Below are positions 38,204-49,049 of a stretch of DNA of 64,000 nt, piece after piece; position 1 is the first letter of the stretch, and each line of letters begins with the position of its first letter. The position numbers were made by a program, and so were the translations under genes. Below the pieces are notes generated by a model. The model made no database searches, was not told the DNA's origin, and was given only the letters and a program-made list of their open reading frames with translations. Source of the DNA: Pseudomonadota bacterium. Its GTDB lineage: Bacteria > Pseudomonadota > Alphaproteobacteria > Sphingomonadales > Sphingomonadaceae. Where the stretch lies: contig JAEZZI010000021.1 of assembly GCA_023418595.1 (NCBI GenBank), positions 1 through 64,000 of the forward strand, written 5' to 3'.

Positions 38204-38333
38204 CCGTTCGTTTCGAGCGAAGTCGAGAAATGCTCACGAGCGCCAAGCTCACGTTTCTCGACTTCGAGTCTTTGGCTCGAGGTTTATCCTGTGCGCCTGC
38301 CTTGGCAGGCAGTCGAAGGGCTCAAACGAACGG
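38204..38333. repeat. Intergenic inverted repeat family D, full copy 2
   Basis: CCGTTCGTTTCGAGCGAAGT near 38204 and CAAACGAACGG at the right end, with an additional inner inverted pair (TCGAGAAA/TTTCTCGA) and GCCTGCCTTGGCAGGC hairpin. Located after the RNA methyltransferase gene. Confidence 0.7.
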
Positions 38334-38402
38334 ATGATTTTCACCCCTTTCTCATGCCACAACTCTTGAAGATGGCACGTTTGACCGGAGTCGCTACCCG
38401 AA

Positions 38403-39083
38403 ATGATTGCCGCCGCCCTGTCGATGATACTGGCCCCGCTTGGGCAGGAAGCGCAGGCCGATCCCAACGCCTATCGCGCGGTCGGGACCGAACCCTTCTG
38501 GTCGCTGACGATCACGCGCGACCGGATCGTCTATGACGATGCCGAGGATCGCGAAACCATCGTCCGCAAGCCGCGCGCGCAGTCCGTGAACGGCAATCTC
38601 GTCTATCGCACACGCGCGCTGACGGTCGTCATTCGCAACCAGGAATGCAGCGACGGGATGAGCGAACGGCGCTTCGCCGATACCGTCCGCGTCAAGATCG
38701 GTCGCCGAATGCTGAGCGGTTGCGGTCGCGCCTATCCGGATGCGCGCAGCCTCGGCGGCAGCGAATGGCGGGTCGCGTCGGTCGGCGACACCGCCATCAC
38801 CCTGCCCCGCCCCGCGACCATCGCCTTTACCGAAGACCGCGTGAGCGGATCGACCGGCTGCAACCGCTTTATCGGCGGCTACACGCTTCAGGCCGGACGC
38901 CTGAGCACGCCCCGCCTGGCGATGACACGCATGGCTTGCATGGGCGAAGCGCGCGCGGTCGAGGCGGCGCTGACCGACCTGCTCAACGACCCGATGGTCG
39001 CCTACCCGATGCGCAACGGCTCGATCCGGTTGGTGGGGACCGAGGGACGCAGCGCGACGCTGGTGCGAATGGTTTCGGAATAG
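38403..39083 (+). CDS. META-domain (HslJ-like) envelope protein
   Basis: 226 residues. A short hydrophobic N-terminus may be a signal peptide or anchor. Residues about 20-110 resemble the COG3650-type membrane domain (GTEPFWSLTITRDRIVY), and residues 118-222 form a META domain (LGGSEWRVASV, SGSTGCNRFIGGY, MACMGEARAVE). HslJ-type proteins are linked to heat shock and novobiocin tolerance but have no known activity. Confidence 0.8.
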   Translation: MIAAALSMILAPLGQEAQADPNAYRAVGTEPFWSLTITRDRIVYDDAEDRETIVRKPRAQSVNGNLVYRTRALTVVIRNQECSDGMSERRFADTVRVKIGRRMLSGCGRAYPDARSLGGSEWRVASVGDTAITLPRPATIAFTEDRVSGSTGCNRFIGGYTLQAGRLSTPRLAMTRMACMGEARAVEAALTDLLNDPMVAYPMRNGSIRLVGTEGRSATLVRMVSE

Positions 39084-39107
39084 CCGACTGGCCAGATTAG
39101 CAAGCCC

Positions 39108-39215
39108 CGTCACCCCGGCCGAAGTGCCGGGGTCCACTAAGCCGCTTGCGCCGCGACCATGTTTTCCACCATGCCATGCCTCCCGGTGGACCCCGGCACT
39201 TCGGCCGGGGTGACG
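39108..39215. repeat. Intergenic inverted repeat family A, copy 3
   Basis: CGTCACCCCGGCC...CCGGGGTCCAC at the left and GTGGACCCCGG...GGTGACG at the right; the AAGCCGCTTGCGC marker is on the left as in copy 1. The arms have changed together relative to copy 1 (CACTTCGGC versus AACAAG), preserving pairing. It lies between convergent META-domain and rmuC genes. Confidence 0.8.
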
Positions 39216-39221
39216 GTCGGT

Positions 39222-40631
39222 CTATTCTGCCGCCTTGGCTTGCGCCCGTTCGACCGCCTCATCCGGCGCCGGCAGCGAATCCATCATCGGCGCGCGCGAC
39301 AGCGCGTCGACCGGCTCGACCGGATCAAGGCTGGCATTGCCGGTATCGACATTCAGCGCCTGAAACCGCCGCGCGGTCACCAGCACGCGCCCGTCGAAGC
39401 TGGACACGAACTTGTTGTAATTATCGACTGCGCTGTTCAACCCGTTGCCGACCCGGCGCAGATGCGTCGCCGCCGTCGCCAGTCGCTCATACATCTCCTT
39501 GCCCAGCCGCGCGATTTCCTTGGCGTCCTCGGTCACCTTTTGCTGGCGCCACATCGATGCGACGGTGCGCGCAAGCGGCAGGAATGCCGACGGCCCGGCG
39601 ATGATCACCCGGTTGCGCGCCGCGCGTTCCCACAATTCCATGTCGATCTCGAGCGCGCCGGACAGGAAATTGTCGCCCGGAATATACATGATGACGAAAT
39701 CGGGCGCCTTTTCGAACTGCGCCCAATAGGCCTTTTTGGACAGCGCATCGGCGTGCAGCCGCACCGCGCGAGCGTGCGCGACCATCGCCGCCTGGCGTTC
39801 TTCGTTTGACGTCGCCTCCGCCGCGGTCATGTACGAATCGAGCACGCATTTGACGTCGACGATCAGTTGCTGGTCGCCGGGCAGCCGGATGATGAAGTCG
39901 GGGCGAAGCTGACCATCCTCGGTCGCGACCGATACTTCCGCGCCGAAATCCACATGCGCGTCGAGCCCGGCGAGTTCGATCAGGTTGCGGAATTGTTGCT
40001 CGCCCCAGCGCCCGCGCGCCTTGGGCGCGGCACGCAGGGCGTTGACCAGCTTGGCGGTTTCGGTGCGCGTTTCGCCCAGCGACGACTTCACCTCGGCCAC
40101 CGCCTCGCGCAGCGCGCCGTAGCTGTCGGCGCGTTCCTTCTCGACTTCGCGCAGACCCTGCTCGTACCGCTTGAGCGTGGTTTCGACCGGGTTCAACAGC
40201 GCCTTCAGCCTGGCCTCGTTCGACTTGCCCTCCTCGCTGAACCGCTCGTTCGCGCGGGTCAAAAACGTCGATTGCGCCTCGGTCAGCAGCTTGCCGGCGA
40301 CTTCGCGGAATTGCGCGGTCAGTACGTCCTGATTTTCACGCAGATCCTTCAACCGGCTCTCGAACGCGCTCGCCTCGGCTTTCAGAGTCGCCAGTTCAAC
40401 TGCCTTGGCGTCACGATCGGCCCGCATGTCCGCGAGCGCGACGCGCAATTGCGGCACTTCGGCGGCGCGTTCCTCGGCCCGCGCCAGGTCGGCGATCGCG
40501 GATTTGAAGTCGATTTCGCGTCGGTCGCGCTCCTCGCGCGCCTCGACCGCGCCGCGACTGCCCAGATACCAGCCGACGGCACCGCCGATCGCCAGCGCCA
40601 CCACCACCAACAACACCGCAACCGGATCCAT
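39222..40631 (-). CDS. rmuC: DNA recombination protein RmuC
   Basis: 469 residues: an N-terminal membrane helix (VAVLLVVVALAIGGAVGWYLG), a long coiled coil (about 30-170), and a PD-(D/E)xK-like nuclease domain (RGRWGEQQFRNLIELAGL, DFIIRLPGDQQLIVDVKCVLD). RmuC limits inversions and is thought to be an endonuclease acting on repeats or foreign DNA. Ends with an Ala/Glu-rich tail. Convergent with the META-domain gene. Confidence 0.93.
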   Translation of the reverse strand: MDPVAVLLVVVALAIGGAVGWYLGSRGAVEAREERDRREIDFKSAIADLARAEERAAEVPQLRVALADMRADRDAKAVELATLKAEASAFESRLKDLRENQDVLTAQFREVAGKLLTEAQSTFLTRANERFSEEGKSNEARLKALLNPVETTLKRYEQGLREVEKERADSYGALREAVAEVKSSLGETRTETAKLVNALRAAPKARGRWGEQQFRNLIELAGLDAHVDFGAEVSVATEDGQLRPDFIIRLPGDQQLIVDVKCVLDSYMTAAEATSNEERQAAMVAHARAVRLHADALSKKAYWAQFEKAPDFVIMYIPGDNFLSGALEIDMELWERAARNRVIIAGPSAFLPLARTVASMWRQQKVTEDAKEIARLGKEMYERLATAATHLRRVGNGLNSAVDNYNKFVSSFDGRVLVTARRFQALNVDTGNASLDPVEPVDALSRAPMMDSLPAPDEAVERAQAKAAE

Positions 40632-40711
40632 GAATAGACCACCCTTCAGGAACGAAGCGCGAACCTAAAGCCGCCAGCCTGGTTTAGCAAGGGCGATGCG
40701 GCGAGCGGGGG

Positions 40712-41239
40712 TCAGGCCGCCGCGCGGCGCTGCTTGTCAAGCTTTTTCATGATCATCTGGCGCTTTAACCGCGACAGATGGTCGAGGAATACGATGCCGT
40801 TCAGATGATCCATTTCATGCTGGATGCAGGTCGCGAGCAGGCCGTCGAACAGTTCGTCATGCGGCTTGCCGTACTCGTCCAGCCAAGTGACGCGGCACGT
40901 CTTCGGGCGTTCGACCTCGGCATATTGGTCGGGGACCGACAGGCAACCCTCGTTATAGACCGACTGTTCGTCGGCGGGATCAAGAATTTCGGGATTGATG
41001 AAAACGCGCGGGGCTCGGATCGGCTTGCCGTCCTTGCCTTCCTCTTCCTGCAAATCCATCACCAGCACACGCTTGGGCACGCCGACCTGGATCGCGGCGA
41101 GGCCGATGCCGTTCGCCGCATACATGGTGTCGAACATGTCGGCGATCAGCGCGCGCAGCTCGTCATCGACACTCTCCACCGGCGAGGACACCAGTTTCAG
41201 ACGCGGATCGGGGACTTCGACGATGGGCAGGACGGCCAT
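40712..41239 (-). CDS. def: Peptide deformylase
   Basis: 175 residues. Removes the N-formyl group from nascent proteins. The three metal-site motifs are intact: GIGLAAIQVG, NEGCLSVP and QHEMDHLNG. It is downstream of recR on the same strand, separated by a family-E repeat, while fmt, its usual partner, is divergent from recR. Confidence 0.95.
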   Translation of the reverse strand: MAVLPIVEVPDPRLKLVSSPVESVDDELRALIADMFDTMYAANGIGLAAIQVGVPKRVLVMDLQEEEGKDGKPIRAPRVFINPEILDPADEQSVYNEGCLSVPDQYAEVERPKTCRVTWLDEYGKPHDELFDGLLATCIQHEMDHLNGIVFLDHLSRLKRQMIMKKLDKQRRAAA

Positions 41240-41262
41240 GATACCAATCTATTCGCTAAAAC

Positions 41263-41326
41263 CGCGCTCGGGCTGAGCCTGTCGAAGCCCGCTTCCAGCA
41301 CCCCTCAACAAGCTCGGGGTGAGCGC
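41263..41326. repeat. Intergenic inverted repeat family E, copy 1
   Basis: CGCGCTCGGGCTGAGCCTG and the inverted AACAAGCTCGGGGTGAGCGC enclose a short centre. Between recR end and def start. A second copy is at 52337-52420. Confidence 0.75.
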
Positions 41327-41364
41327 ATTTATTGGATTTCAGATAGGTTCGCCGCCGCTTTGCG

Positions 41365-41961
41365 TCAAGCAAGCGGACGGCGCGCGCGCAGCGCCTGGGC
41401 CAGCGTCCCTTCGTCCAGATAATCGAGTTCGCCGCCGACCGGCAGGCCGTGGGCCAACTGCGTGACGCGCACCGGGTACCCCTCGATCCGTTCGGCGACA
41501 TAGTGCGCGGTGGTCTGCCCCTCCAGCGTCGCGTTCATCGCCAGCACGACTTCGTCAACGCCGCCTGCGGAGATGCGCCGAACCAGTCCGTCGATCGCCA
41601 GATCCTCGGGCCGCACGCCCTCAAGAGCGGATAGCCGCCCGCCCAGCACATGGAATTTGCCCGGAAACAGCCGAGAGCGATCGAGCGCCCACAGGTCCGC
41701 CACTTCCTCGACCACGCAAAGCGAGCGCGCATCGCGGCGCGGATCGGTGCAAATGCCGCACGGATCGCTAGTGTCGATATTGCCGCACACCGAACACGTC
41801 GCGAGCCGATCATCAACCGCGGCCAGCGCCGCAAGTAGCGGTTTCAGCGCCGTCTCGCGCTTCTTGAGCAGATGAAGCACCGCGCGGCGCGCCGATCGCG
41901 GACCCAGTCCGGGCAGGCGGGACAGGGCTTGGGTCAGCATGTCGATCTCGGGCGATGCCAT
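41365..41961 (-). CDS. recR: Recombination mediator RecR
   Basis: 198 residues from the ATG at 41961 ([26 protein letters not shown]). Helix-hairpin-helix at 5-30, C4 zinc finger [16 protein letters not shown] (about 56-71), Toprim domain ([13 protein letters not shown]) and a C-terminal Walker B-like region. RecR with RecF/RecO loads RecA at gaps. Divergent from fmt with 53 bases between starts. Confidence 0.95.
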   Translation of the reverse strand: MASPEIDMLTQALSRLPGLGPRSARRAVLHLLKKRETALKPLLAALAAVDDRLATCSVCGNIDTSDPCGICTDPRRDARSLCVVEEVADLWALDRSRLFPGKFHVLGGRLSALEGVRPEDLAIDGLVRRISAGGVDEVVLAMNATLEGQTTAHYVAERIEGYPVRVTQLAHGLPVGGELDYLDEGTLAQALRARRPLA

Positions 41962-42014
41962 CTTCGCGACATAGGGGCTTGCAAGGCCCCCTGCCAAGCG
42001 GCGACAGAGCGGCG

Positions 42015-42917
42015 ATGCGTATCATTTTCATGGGCACTCCCGATTTCGCCGTCCCGACGCTGAATGCGCTGGTCGCCGCCGGGCATGACGTAGTGGCGGC
42101 CTACAGCCAGCCTCCGCGCCGTGCCGGTCGTGGCAAGGCGTTGACGCCTTCCCCCGTCCAGCGCCGCGCGGAAACACTGGGCATCGCGGTGCGGACGCCG
42201 GTTTCGCTTAGGGACGCTGAGGTTCAGGCCGAATTTGCGGCGCTGAACGCCGATGTCGCGGTGGTCGCCGCCTATGGCCTGTTGCTCCCCCGCGCGGTGC
42301 TTGCGGCGCCGCGGATGGGTTGCCTGAACGTCCACGGATCGCTGCTCCCGCGCTGGCGGGGTGCCGCGCCGATCCAGCGCGCGATCCTCGCAGGCGACGC
42401 GGAAACCGGCGTCGGCATCATGCAGATGGAGGCGGGACTCGACACGGGGCCGGTGCGGCTTGAAGGGCGCACCCCGATCGACGGCAAGACCACCGGCGAA
42501 CTGACCGACGAACTCGCAGGCTTGGGCGCCCGGTTGATGGTAGAGGTTTTGAGCGACCCCGAGGCTTATCCGCCAGTGCCACAATCCAGCGAGGGCATCA
42601 CCCATGCCGCCAAGATTGACAAGGCGGAGGCGCGGCTGGATTTTACCCGGTCTGCAATTGAGGTCGAACGTCAGGTGCGCGCATTCGCCCCCGCGCCGGG
42701 TGCCTTTATCGAATATGCCGGCGAGCGGATACGCATCCTGGCTGCCGCAGTTGCAGAGAAGGCAGGCGAACCCGGCGAAGTCATCGACGACGCGCTCACC
42801 ATCGCCTGCACCGATGGCGCAATCCGCCCGATCCGCGTGCAGCGCGCGGGACGTGGCGTCATGACGCCGGGCGAGTTGCTGCGCGGTTTCGCGATCCCCA
42901 AGGGCGCCCGACTTTGA
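42015..42917 (+). CDS. fmt: Methionyl-tRNA formyltransferase
   Basis: 300 residues from the ATG at 42015 ([16 protein letters not shown]). Formylates initiator Met-tRNA with 10-formyl-THF. The catalytic region [20 protein letters not shown] and [14 protein letters not shown] are intact, with an OB-like C-terminal domain. The stop overlaps the truA start by four bases. Confidence 0.96.
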   Translation: MRIIFMGTPDFAVPTLNALVAAGHDVVAAYSQPPRRAGRGKALTPSPVQRRAETLGIAVRTPVSLRDAEVQAEFAALNADVAVVAAYGLLLPRAVLAAPRMGCLNVHGSLLPRWRGAAPIQRAILAGDAETGVGIMQMEAGLDTGPVRLEGRTPIDGKTTGELTDELAGLGARLMVEVLSDPEAYPPVPQSSEGITHAAKIDKAEARLDFTRSAIEVERQVRAFAPAPGAFIEYAGERIRILAAAVAEKAGEPGEVIDDALTIACTDGAIRPIRVQRAGRGVMTPGELLRGFAIPKGARL

Positions 42918-43654
42918 CGCGCTTTGCCCTGACGATCGAATATGACGGCCGCCCGTTCATGGGCTGGCAGCATCAGGATCACGGGCCGAGCGTGCAGAAG
43001 GCTATCGAGGATGCCGCGCATGCGATCACCGGCGAAAACGCGCTGGTCCACGCCGCGGGGCGCACCGATGCGGGCGTCCACGCGCTGGGGATGCGCGCGC
43101 ATGTCGAGATCGCCAAGGACATCGCTCCATTTCGGTTGATGGAGGCTCTGAACGCCAGGCTCCGCCCGAACCCGGTGGCGGTCCTGGCGTGCGAGGCCGT
43201 GCCCGACGACTGGCACGCACGCTTTTCCTGCGTGGCGCGCCATTATGAATACCGCATCGTAACGCGCCGTGCACCGTTGACCTGGGAGCGCGGACTGGCG
43301 TGGCGCATCCCGCAGGCGCTGGACGTCGCGGCAATGCAGGCGGGCGCGGCGCATCTGGTCGGGCGGCACGATTTCACCACCTTCCGCTCGGCGCATTGCC
43401 AGGCGGACAACGCGCTGCGTAGGCTCGACCGGCTGGATGTGGTCGGCGACGGCGACCGGATCAGCGTGTTCGCCTCGGCGCGATCCTTCCTTCACCATCA
43501 GGTGCGATCGATGGTCGGCTGTCTGGCGCTGGTCGGTCAGGGCAAATGGTCTTCCGACGACATCGCGCATGTGCTCGCGGCGAAGGACCGTGCGCAACTT
43601 GGCTTCAACGCGCCGCCCGACGGGCTTTATTTCCTGCGCGCCGATTATCCCTGA
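42914..43654 (+). CDS. truA: tRNA pseudouridine(38-40) synthase
   Basis: 246 residues, TTG start overlapping the fmt stop. Catalytic aspartate in [28 protein letters not shown] and [13 protein letters not shown] are family signatures. Isomerises uridines 38-40 in tRNA anticodon stems. The 3' end overlaps the convergent methyltransferase gene by ten bases. Confidence 0.95.
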   Translation: MTRFALTIEYDGRPFMGWQHQDHGPSVQKAIEDAAHAITGENALVHAAGRTDAGVHALGMRAHVEIAKDIAPFRLMEALNARLRPNPVAVLACEAVPDDWHARFSCVARHYEYRIVTRRAPLTWERGLAWRIPQALDVAAMQAGAAHLVGRHDFTTFRSAHCQADNALRRLDRLDVVGDGDRISVFASARSFLHHQVRSMVGCLALVGQGKWSSDDIAHVLAAKDRAQLGFNAPPDGLYFLRADYP

Positions 43655-44844
43655 CGAGTCAGCAGCGCCGCCAGTTCGACATGGGTGGACCAGCGGAACT
43701 GACCCACCGGCTGCACCCAGTCGATACCGAACCCGGCCTCAAACAATATCTTCGTATCGCGTGCGAAGCTACTGGGATTGCAGGAAACATAGGCCAATCG
43801 TTTCGCCCCGGACGCGGCGATGTTGGTGACCTGCTCGCGCGCGCCGGCCCGCGGCGGATCGAGCACCAGCGCATCGAAACGATCGAGTTCGGTCGGCGTC
43901 AGCGGACGGCGATACAAATCCCGGTGATCGGCGAAGATCATCCGTCCGGCGAGTGAGGCTGCGGCCTTCAGCGCCAGCACCGGCTCGCGTCCCGCCTCGC
44001 CCGCATAGATCTTGCCGCCCAGATTGAGCGCGAAGGTGCCAAGCCCGGCGAACAGATCCGCCACCGTCCCGGCATCGCCAACGGCTTCGCGAACGCAATC
44101 GACCAGCACCGCTTCGCCATCCTCGGTTGCCTGCAAAAAAGCGGCATGGGGCAACGCCACCGGCACGCCGCCCAGCGTGATCGTGACGGGGCGTGGCTCC
44201 CAGCGCGTCTCGGGACCATAGCCGTCATCGATCGCGAACCGGGCGATCCCGTGCCGCTCGGCGAAATCGGGCAGTTGTTCGGCAAAGGCGAGGCCATCGG
44301 CGGACACCCCCTTCACCAAGATATCCAGCCCCTGATCGGCGAGGGTGACATGGACATCGGCGCGCGAGCGAGGCTTGATCAGATCGCGAAGAAGCCCCCG
44401 CAAAGGCTTCAATAGCGCAAATATTTCCGGTCGGACGACATGGCATTCGACCAGATCGACGAGCGTGCTCGCCCCTGCCTCGGAAAACCCCAACAGGATC
44501 GCATGGCCGCGTCGCTCGGCATGAAAGGTCGCACGGCGGCGGCTGCGCGGCGGCGACAGATGCGGCGGGCGAAGCGGCGCGCTCAACCCCTGCGCCGCCA
44601 GCGCGCCCGCAATCCGGTCGCTGCCGAACCGGCCATAGCTTTCGTCGTCGAGATGCTGGAGCTGGCACCCGCCGCACGTCGGGAAAAGACGGCAGGGCGG
44701 CGTCGCATGATGCGGCCCCGGCACCACGACGCCATCGGCGCGCAGCCTGTCGCCGGGCGCGGCGAAGGCCGCATGGCGCCCGCTGTCGGTCACCCCGTCG
44801 CCGCGCGCGGCCACCCGCACGATTGTCTCGCCGTCGCTCACCAC
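43645..44844 (-). CDS. TrmA/RlmD-family RNA uracil-C5 methyltransferase
   Basis: 399 residues. The iron-sulfur motif [10 protein letters not shown] (about 51-60) and a C-terminal SAM domain with [22 protein letters not shown] and the catalytic cysteine in [13 protein letters not shown]. Members make m5U in 23S rRNA. Smaller than E. coli RlmD and lacking a complete TRAM domain, as in other alphaproteobacteria. Since tRNA m5U54 is made by TrmFO here, a 23S rRNA target is likely. Confidence 0.88.
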   Translation of the reverse strand: MVSDGETIVRVAARGDGVTDSGRHAAFAAPGDRLRADGVVVPGPHHATPPCRLFPTCGGCQLQHLDDESYGRFGSDRIAGALAAQGLSAPLRPPHLSPPRSRRRATFHAERRGHAILLGFSEAGASTLVDLVECHVVRPEIFALLKPLRGLLRDLIKPRSRADVHVTLADQGLDILVKGVSADGLAFAEQLPDFAERHGIARFAIDDGYGPETRWEPRPVTITLGGVPVALPHAAFLQATEDGEAVLVDCVREAVGDAGTVADLFAGLGTFALNLGGKIYAGEAGREPVLALKAAASLAGRMIFADHRDLYRRPLTPTELDRFDALVLDPPRAGAREQVTNIAASGAKRLAYVSCNPSSFARDTKILFEAGFGIDWVQPVGQFRWSTHVELAALLTRQG

Positions 44845-46250
44845 ACCTCCTGCATCGCGACGGCGCTATGCAAGATCAAATCGTCCGCGGCCAGCCCCGG
44901 CCCGGCGATCTCCGCCGCGCGCATGTGCAGCCACGCAGCGGTGGCGACCGCTGCAAAGGGATCGTCCCCCGTCGCGAGCCGTCCGGCGATCAGTCCGGCG
45001 AGCACGTCGCCGCTTCCCGCCGTCGCCAGCGTCGCGGGCGAAGCAGCGGACACGGCCACGCGCCCGCTCGGGTGCGCGATTACGGTATCCGGTCCCTTGT
45101 GTGCGACGATCGCGCCGGTGGCTCGCGCCGCATCTAGCGTTTGGGCAATCTTCGAACCTGCGCTGTCGCCGAACATGCGCGCGAACTCGCCGCCATGCGG
45201 GGTCAGGACCGTCAGGGCGCTCCGCTTCGCGAGGCGGCTTGCCGCCTGTTCGCCCAGCAAGGTCAGCGCATCGCCGTCGATCACCAGCCGCAGGTCCGAT
45301 GCGAGCGCGGCGTCGAGCAGCGCAGCGGCCCGATCATCGCGCCCAAGGCCTGGTCCGATGCACAGGGCGTCGACGGATCGCTCGCCGATAAAGCCTCTTA
45401 GGTCAGTTGCTTCGACGATTTTTCTCGCAATGATGGCGTCGAAGACGCCGCGCTGCCCGTCCGGCGTGCCCAGCACGACATAGCCCGCTCCGCCGCGCGA
45501 CGCCGCCGCAGCCGAAAGCCGCGATGCGCCCGCCATCGCTCCGCCGACGATTAGCGCAAGCCCGCGCGTGAACTTGTGCGCGGCAGCATCGGGCCTCAGC
45601 CGTGCCGGGCGATTGAGCGTGCGCCAATGGCGCGGCATGTCGATGCCCAGATCGGCGAGCACGACATGGCCCGAACAAGCCGCCCCGTCGGCCAGCAAGT
45701 GGCACGGCTTCAACGCGCCCAGTGCTACCGTCACGTCGGCACACACAGCATAACCCAGCGCCTCGCCACGATCGGTGTCGAGTCCCGACGGCACGTCGAT
45801 CGCGACGCAGAATTCAGCAGCCTCGCGCAATGCCTCCAACGGCGCGGCAATTGCGGGGTCGATCGCCCGCGACAGGCCGGTGCCGAACACCCCATCGACG
45901 AGCAGCGGACGCGGTGCCGCCTCTGCCAGCGGGACGACCTTGCCCCTCCACTGCGCACGCGCCTTCGCCACCGCGCCCTCGCCTGGCTCGCCCAGCGTCG
46001 CGACCATGACGTCATGGCCCCATTCGCTCAGCAACCGCGCGGCGACATGGGCGTCGCCGCCATTATTGCCCGGCCCGGCGAGCAACAGAATGGCGCGTCC
46101 CGGGGCATGGCGATGCACTTCCCGCGCCACCGCAAGCCCGGCGCGTTCCATCAATTCGGTTTGCGAAACACCCTTTGCGAACGCCGCCGCCTCGGCCCGG
46201 CGCATCGCATCTGCGGTCAGGATCGGAGCGCCCGGCGGGACACGCCTCAT
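44838..46250 (-). CDS. nnrDE: Bifunctional NAD(P)H-hydrate epimerase / ADP-dependent hydrate dehydratase
   Basis: 470 residues, a fusion of the YjeF N-terminal epimerase (about 1-210; LLLAGPGNNGGDAHVAARLL, VDGVFGTGLSR) and the ribokinase-like dehydratase (about 220-470; LTPHGGEFARMFG, ATAGSGDVLAG). Repairs damaged hydrated NADH and NADPH. Its start overlaps the lipoprotein gene by four bases and its end overlaps the downstream methyltransferase gene by seven bases, so the ilvD-to-methyltransferase series is one operon. Confidence 0.93.
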   Translation of the reverse strand: MRRVPPGAPILTADAMRRAEAAAFAKGVSQTELMERAGLAVAREVHRHAPGRAILLLAGPGNNGGDAHVAARLLSEWGHDVMVATLGEPGEGAVAKARAQWRGKVVPLAEAAPRPLLVDGVFGTGLSRAIDPAIAAPLEALREAAEFCVAIDVPSGLDTDRGEALGYAVCADVTVALGALKPCHLLADGAACSGHVVLADLGIDMPRHWRTLNRPARLRPDAAAHKFTRGLALIVGGAMAGASRLSAAAASRGGAGYVVLGTPDGQRGVFDAIIARKIVEATDLRGFIGERSVDALCIGPGLGRDDRAAALLDAALASDLRLVIDGDALTLLGEQAASRLAKRSALTVLTPHGGEFARMFGDSAGSKIAQTLDAARATGAIVAHKGPDTVIAHPSGRVAVSAASPATLATAGSGDVLAGLIAGRLATGDDPFAAVATAAWLHMRAAEIAGPGLAADDLILHSAVAMQEVW

Positions 46251-46606
46251 GGCGTCGCCGTGGTCGCGGGCAGACGGTAGCGGGCATTGCCCACGGTCAC
46301 GTCGATCCGACCGTCATCGACCGGCGTCGTCTGCGCCAGTTCGGCACCGTCCGCGGAACTGATCGCCCCGTCGGAGGCGACGCGGAGGCGGTGGAAACCG
46401 CCATCGGGTTGGCGGATCGTCAGCAGCGTTCCCTCCGCGCTTGGGGTCCGTTCGGCGGTGCAGCCGGCGGCCATCACCGCGCCCTCGCCGATCGCACAGG
46501 GAATGGCGTCGGCCTGAACCGGCAACTCGCCGCTCTGCTCCCCGCACGCCGACAGCAACAGGACTGAAACCAGCAGCAATGCCGCGTCAGATATCCGCAT
46601 AGACAT
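46247..46606 (-). CDS. Small putative lipoprotein, unknown function
   Basis: 119 residues (start ATG at 46606 or at 46600, both inside the end of ilvD). [21 protein letters not shown] is a lipoprotein signal with lipobox LSAC, so the mature protein would be lipidated. The remainder is a short beta-rich domain with a possible disulfide ([15 protein letters not shown]). No family recognised. Sits between ilvD and nnrDE in one transcript. Confidence 0.65.
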   Translation of the reverse strand: MSMRISDAALLLVSVLLLSACGEQSGELPVQADAIPCAIGEGAVMAAGCTAERTPSAEGTLLTIRQPDGGFHRLRVASDGAISSADGAELAQTTPVDDGRIDVTVGNARYRLPATTATP

Positions 46607-48308
46607 GGGTTTCGGCGCTCGCTCCGGGATGGGTGACCGCGCCCTTATAGGCGGGACCGACGTTCCGGGCATAGCGCCACAATGCGCCCGACTGATGGTC
46701 ATTGGTGCGCCCGGCCCAGGCCGCGTGGCGCGCGGCGAGCACATCGTCCGCCACGTCGAGGTCGATCGTCCCCGCTTCCGCATCGATGCGAATGATGTCG
46801 CCATCCTCGACCAGCCCGATCGGCCCGCCTTCCGCGGCCTCCGGTCCGACATGGCCGATGCAGAACCCGCGCGTCGCACCCGAAAAGCGGCCGTCGGTAA
46901 TCAGCGCCACTTTTTCACCAAGTCCCAGACCGTAGAGCGCGGCGGTTGTCGACAGCATCTCCCGCATGCCGGGACCGCCCTTTGGTCCCTCATACCGAAT
47001 GACGACCACGCACCCTTCCGCAATGTCGCGCGCTTCGACGGCGGCAAAGGCGTCTTCCTCGCAGTCGAACACCCGCGCCGGTCCGCTGAATTGCAGTCGC
47101 GCCATGCCCGCAACCTTGACGATTGCACCTTCGGGCGCGAGCGATCCGCGCAGGCCAACCACACCGCCGGTGGGGGTGATGGGCGCGGCGACGTCGTAGA
47201 TGACCTTCTGGTCGGGGTTCCACGTCACCCGATCGATATTCTCGCCCAGCGTCTTGCCGGTCACGGTCAGGCAATTGCCGTCGAGGAAACCGCCCGACAG
47301 CATCGTCTTCATCAGCATGTAAACGCCGCCCGCCTCGTGCATGTCCTTGGCGACATATCTGCCGCCGGGCTTGAGGTCGGCGATATAAGGCGTTGATTTG
47401 AAAGCCTCGGTCACGTCGTGCAGATCGAAGTCGATGCCGCATTCATTGGCCATTGCGGGCAGGTGAAGCGCGGCGTTGGTCGACCCCCCGGTCGCCGCGA
47501 CCACCCGCGCCGCGTTGATGAAGGCTTCGCGGGTGCAGATGTCGCGCGGGCGGATATTGGCTTCCAGCAGGTGCATCACCTGCTCGCCCGCCGCGATCGC
47601 GATTTCTTCACGGCTTTTGTAAGGAGCGGGCACCATGTTGCTGTTCGGCAACGACAATCCGATTGCCTCACCGACGCACGCCATCGTGTTCGCCGTGAAC
47701 TGGCCGCCGCAAGCGCCATGTCCGGGACAAGCCACCTTCTCAAGCGCGGTGAGCTGGCTGAGCGGACAGTTTCCCGCCGCGAACTGACCGACTGCTTCGA
47801 ACACATCGACGACGGTCACGTCATGATCCTGAAACCGACCCGGCAGGATCGACCCGCCATAGACGAAGATCGACGGCACGTTCAGCCGCAGCATCGCCAT
47901 CATCATGCCGGGAAGCGACTTGTCGCACCCGGCAAAGGTGACGAGCGCGTCATAGCAATGGCCACGCACGCTCAACTCAACCGAATCGGCGATGACTTCA
48001 CGGCTGACCAGCGAGGATTTCATCCCCTGATGCCCCATCGCGATGCCGTCGGTGACGGTAATGGTGTTGAAGCGGCGCGGCATTCCTCCGCCCGCGATCA
48101 CGCCCTGCCGCGCTGCGTCCGCCTGAAAATCGAGCGTCGTGTTGCACGGCGCGGAATCATTCCCCGCACTGGCGATGCCGACGAACGGTTTGGCGATATC
48201 CTCCTCGGAAATGCCCATTGCGTAATAATAGCTGCGATGTGGCGCGCGCTCAGGACCTTGGGAGACATGGCGGCTGGGCAGGCGGGATTTGTCGAATGGG
48301 GTGCTCAT
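46587..48308 (-). CDS. ilvD: Dihydroxy-acid dehydratase
   Basis: 573 residues. Dehydrates dihydroxy acids in valine, leucine and isoleucine synthesis. Iron-sulfur cysteines in [19 protein letters not shown] and [11 protein letters not shown]; the C-terminal [11 protein letters not shown] and [12 protein letters not shown] signatures are intact. No regulatory leader peptide or riboswitch is apparent upstream; the next gene begins nine bases away. Confidence 0.96.
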   Translation of the reverse strand: MSTPFDKSRLPSRHVSQGPERAPHRSYYYAMGISEEDIAKPFVGIASAGNDSAPCNTTLDFQADAARQGVIAGGGMPRRFNTITVTDGIAMGHQGMKSSLVSREVIADSVELSVRGHCYDALVTFAGCDKSLPGMMMAMLRLNVPSIFVYGGSILPGRFQDHDVTVVDVFEAVGQFAAGNCPLSQLTALEKVACPGHGACGGQFTANTMACVGEAIGLSLPNSNMVPAPYKSREEIAIAAGEQVMHLLEANIRPRDICTREAFINAARVVAATGGSTNAALHLPAMANECGIDFDLHDVTEAFKSTPYIADLKPGGRYVAKDMHEAGGVYMLMKTMLSGGFLDGNCLTVTGKTLGENIDRVTWNPDQKVIYDVAAPITPTGGVVGLRGSLAPEGAIVKVAGMARLQFSGPARVFDCEEDAFAAVEARDIAEGCVVVIRYEGPKGGPGMREMLSTTAALYGLGLGEKVALITDGRFSGATRGFCIGHVGPEAAEGGPIGLVEDGDIIRIDAEAGTIDLDVADDVLAARHAAWAGRTNDHQSGALWRYARNVGPAYKGAVTHPGASAETHVYADI

Positions 48309-48317
48309 GGCGCACGC

Positions 48318-49049
48318 CTATGTCGCGAACGGACCTTCTGGCGCAAGTCTATTACGCACGATAGCGATCACGGGCGCGAGAATTTCCGCCCAGCGCGCAA
48401 CGCCTACACCGTCCGCGATCTGGTCGTTGCGGATTTCGAGGGTGAACGACGCGATGCCCCGCGCTTCAGCATGGCGATTGAGCGTCGCATTCAGCACCTG
48501 CCCCGAATAGGGCTGGTTGTCGCCGACGGTGAAGCCTTGATCGGCGAGCAGCGGCACGGCGATGTCCGCCGCGCGCCGGTCGCGGTTTGACAGGATGCCG
48601 ATTTCCCACGGGCGCGCCTCTCCGCCCGTCTCCAGCGCGGGCGTGAAGCTGTGCACCGCAACGATCAATATGGGTCGCCAACGGTCGATCTCCGCCTTGA
48701 TGGTCGCATGATAGGGGCGGTGGAACCGGGCGATGCGGGCGGCAGGGTCGAGATCGACATTGCCGAAAATCGTGTGCCCGTCGCTGCGTTCGGGGACCAG
48801 CCCGCCATGTCCGACCTCGCGGTTGAGGTCGATGACCAGCCGCGATACGGTAGCGAGGATCGCCGGCGCGTCGAGCGCGGCGGCAAGCGCGCGGGTAAGC
48901 GGTGCAGCGCCGATATCGATCGCGACATGCTTGTCGAGCAGCGCCGGGTCGATGCCGAGATCGATATCGTCGGGGACGTGATTGGAGGCGTGATCGCACA
49001 GGAACAGGATGCCCGGATCGCCACCGCCGATGACTTCGCAGATGCTCAT
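48318..49049 (-). CDS. N-formylglutamate amidohydrolase family protein
   Basis: 243 residues. FLCDHASNHVPD at the start, IDLNRE near 75-80 and the metal site VAVHSFTP near 130 match the family, which hydrolyses N-formyl-L-glutamate in histidine degradation. No hut genes are adjacent, so another N-acyl amino acid could be the substrate. Overlaps the enoyl-CoA hydratase gene by four bases and continues into ilvD. Confidence 0.88.
   Translation of the reverse strand: MSICEVIGGGDPGILFLCDHASNHVPDDIDLGIDPALLDKHVAIDIGAAPLTRALAAALDAPAILATVSRLVIDLNREVGHGGLVPERSDGHTIFGNVDLDPAARIARFHRPYHATIKAEIDRWRPILIVAVHSFTPALETGGEARPWEIGILSNRDRRAADIAVPLLADQGFTVGDNQPYSGQVLNATLNRHAEARGIASFTLEIRNDQIADGVGVARWAEILAPVIAIVRNRLAPEGPFAT

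Noticed and set aside
46309..48330. Attenuator or riboswitch for ilvD
   Set aside because: No leader of sufficient length exists; the upstream gene ends nine bases before the ilvD start.
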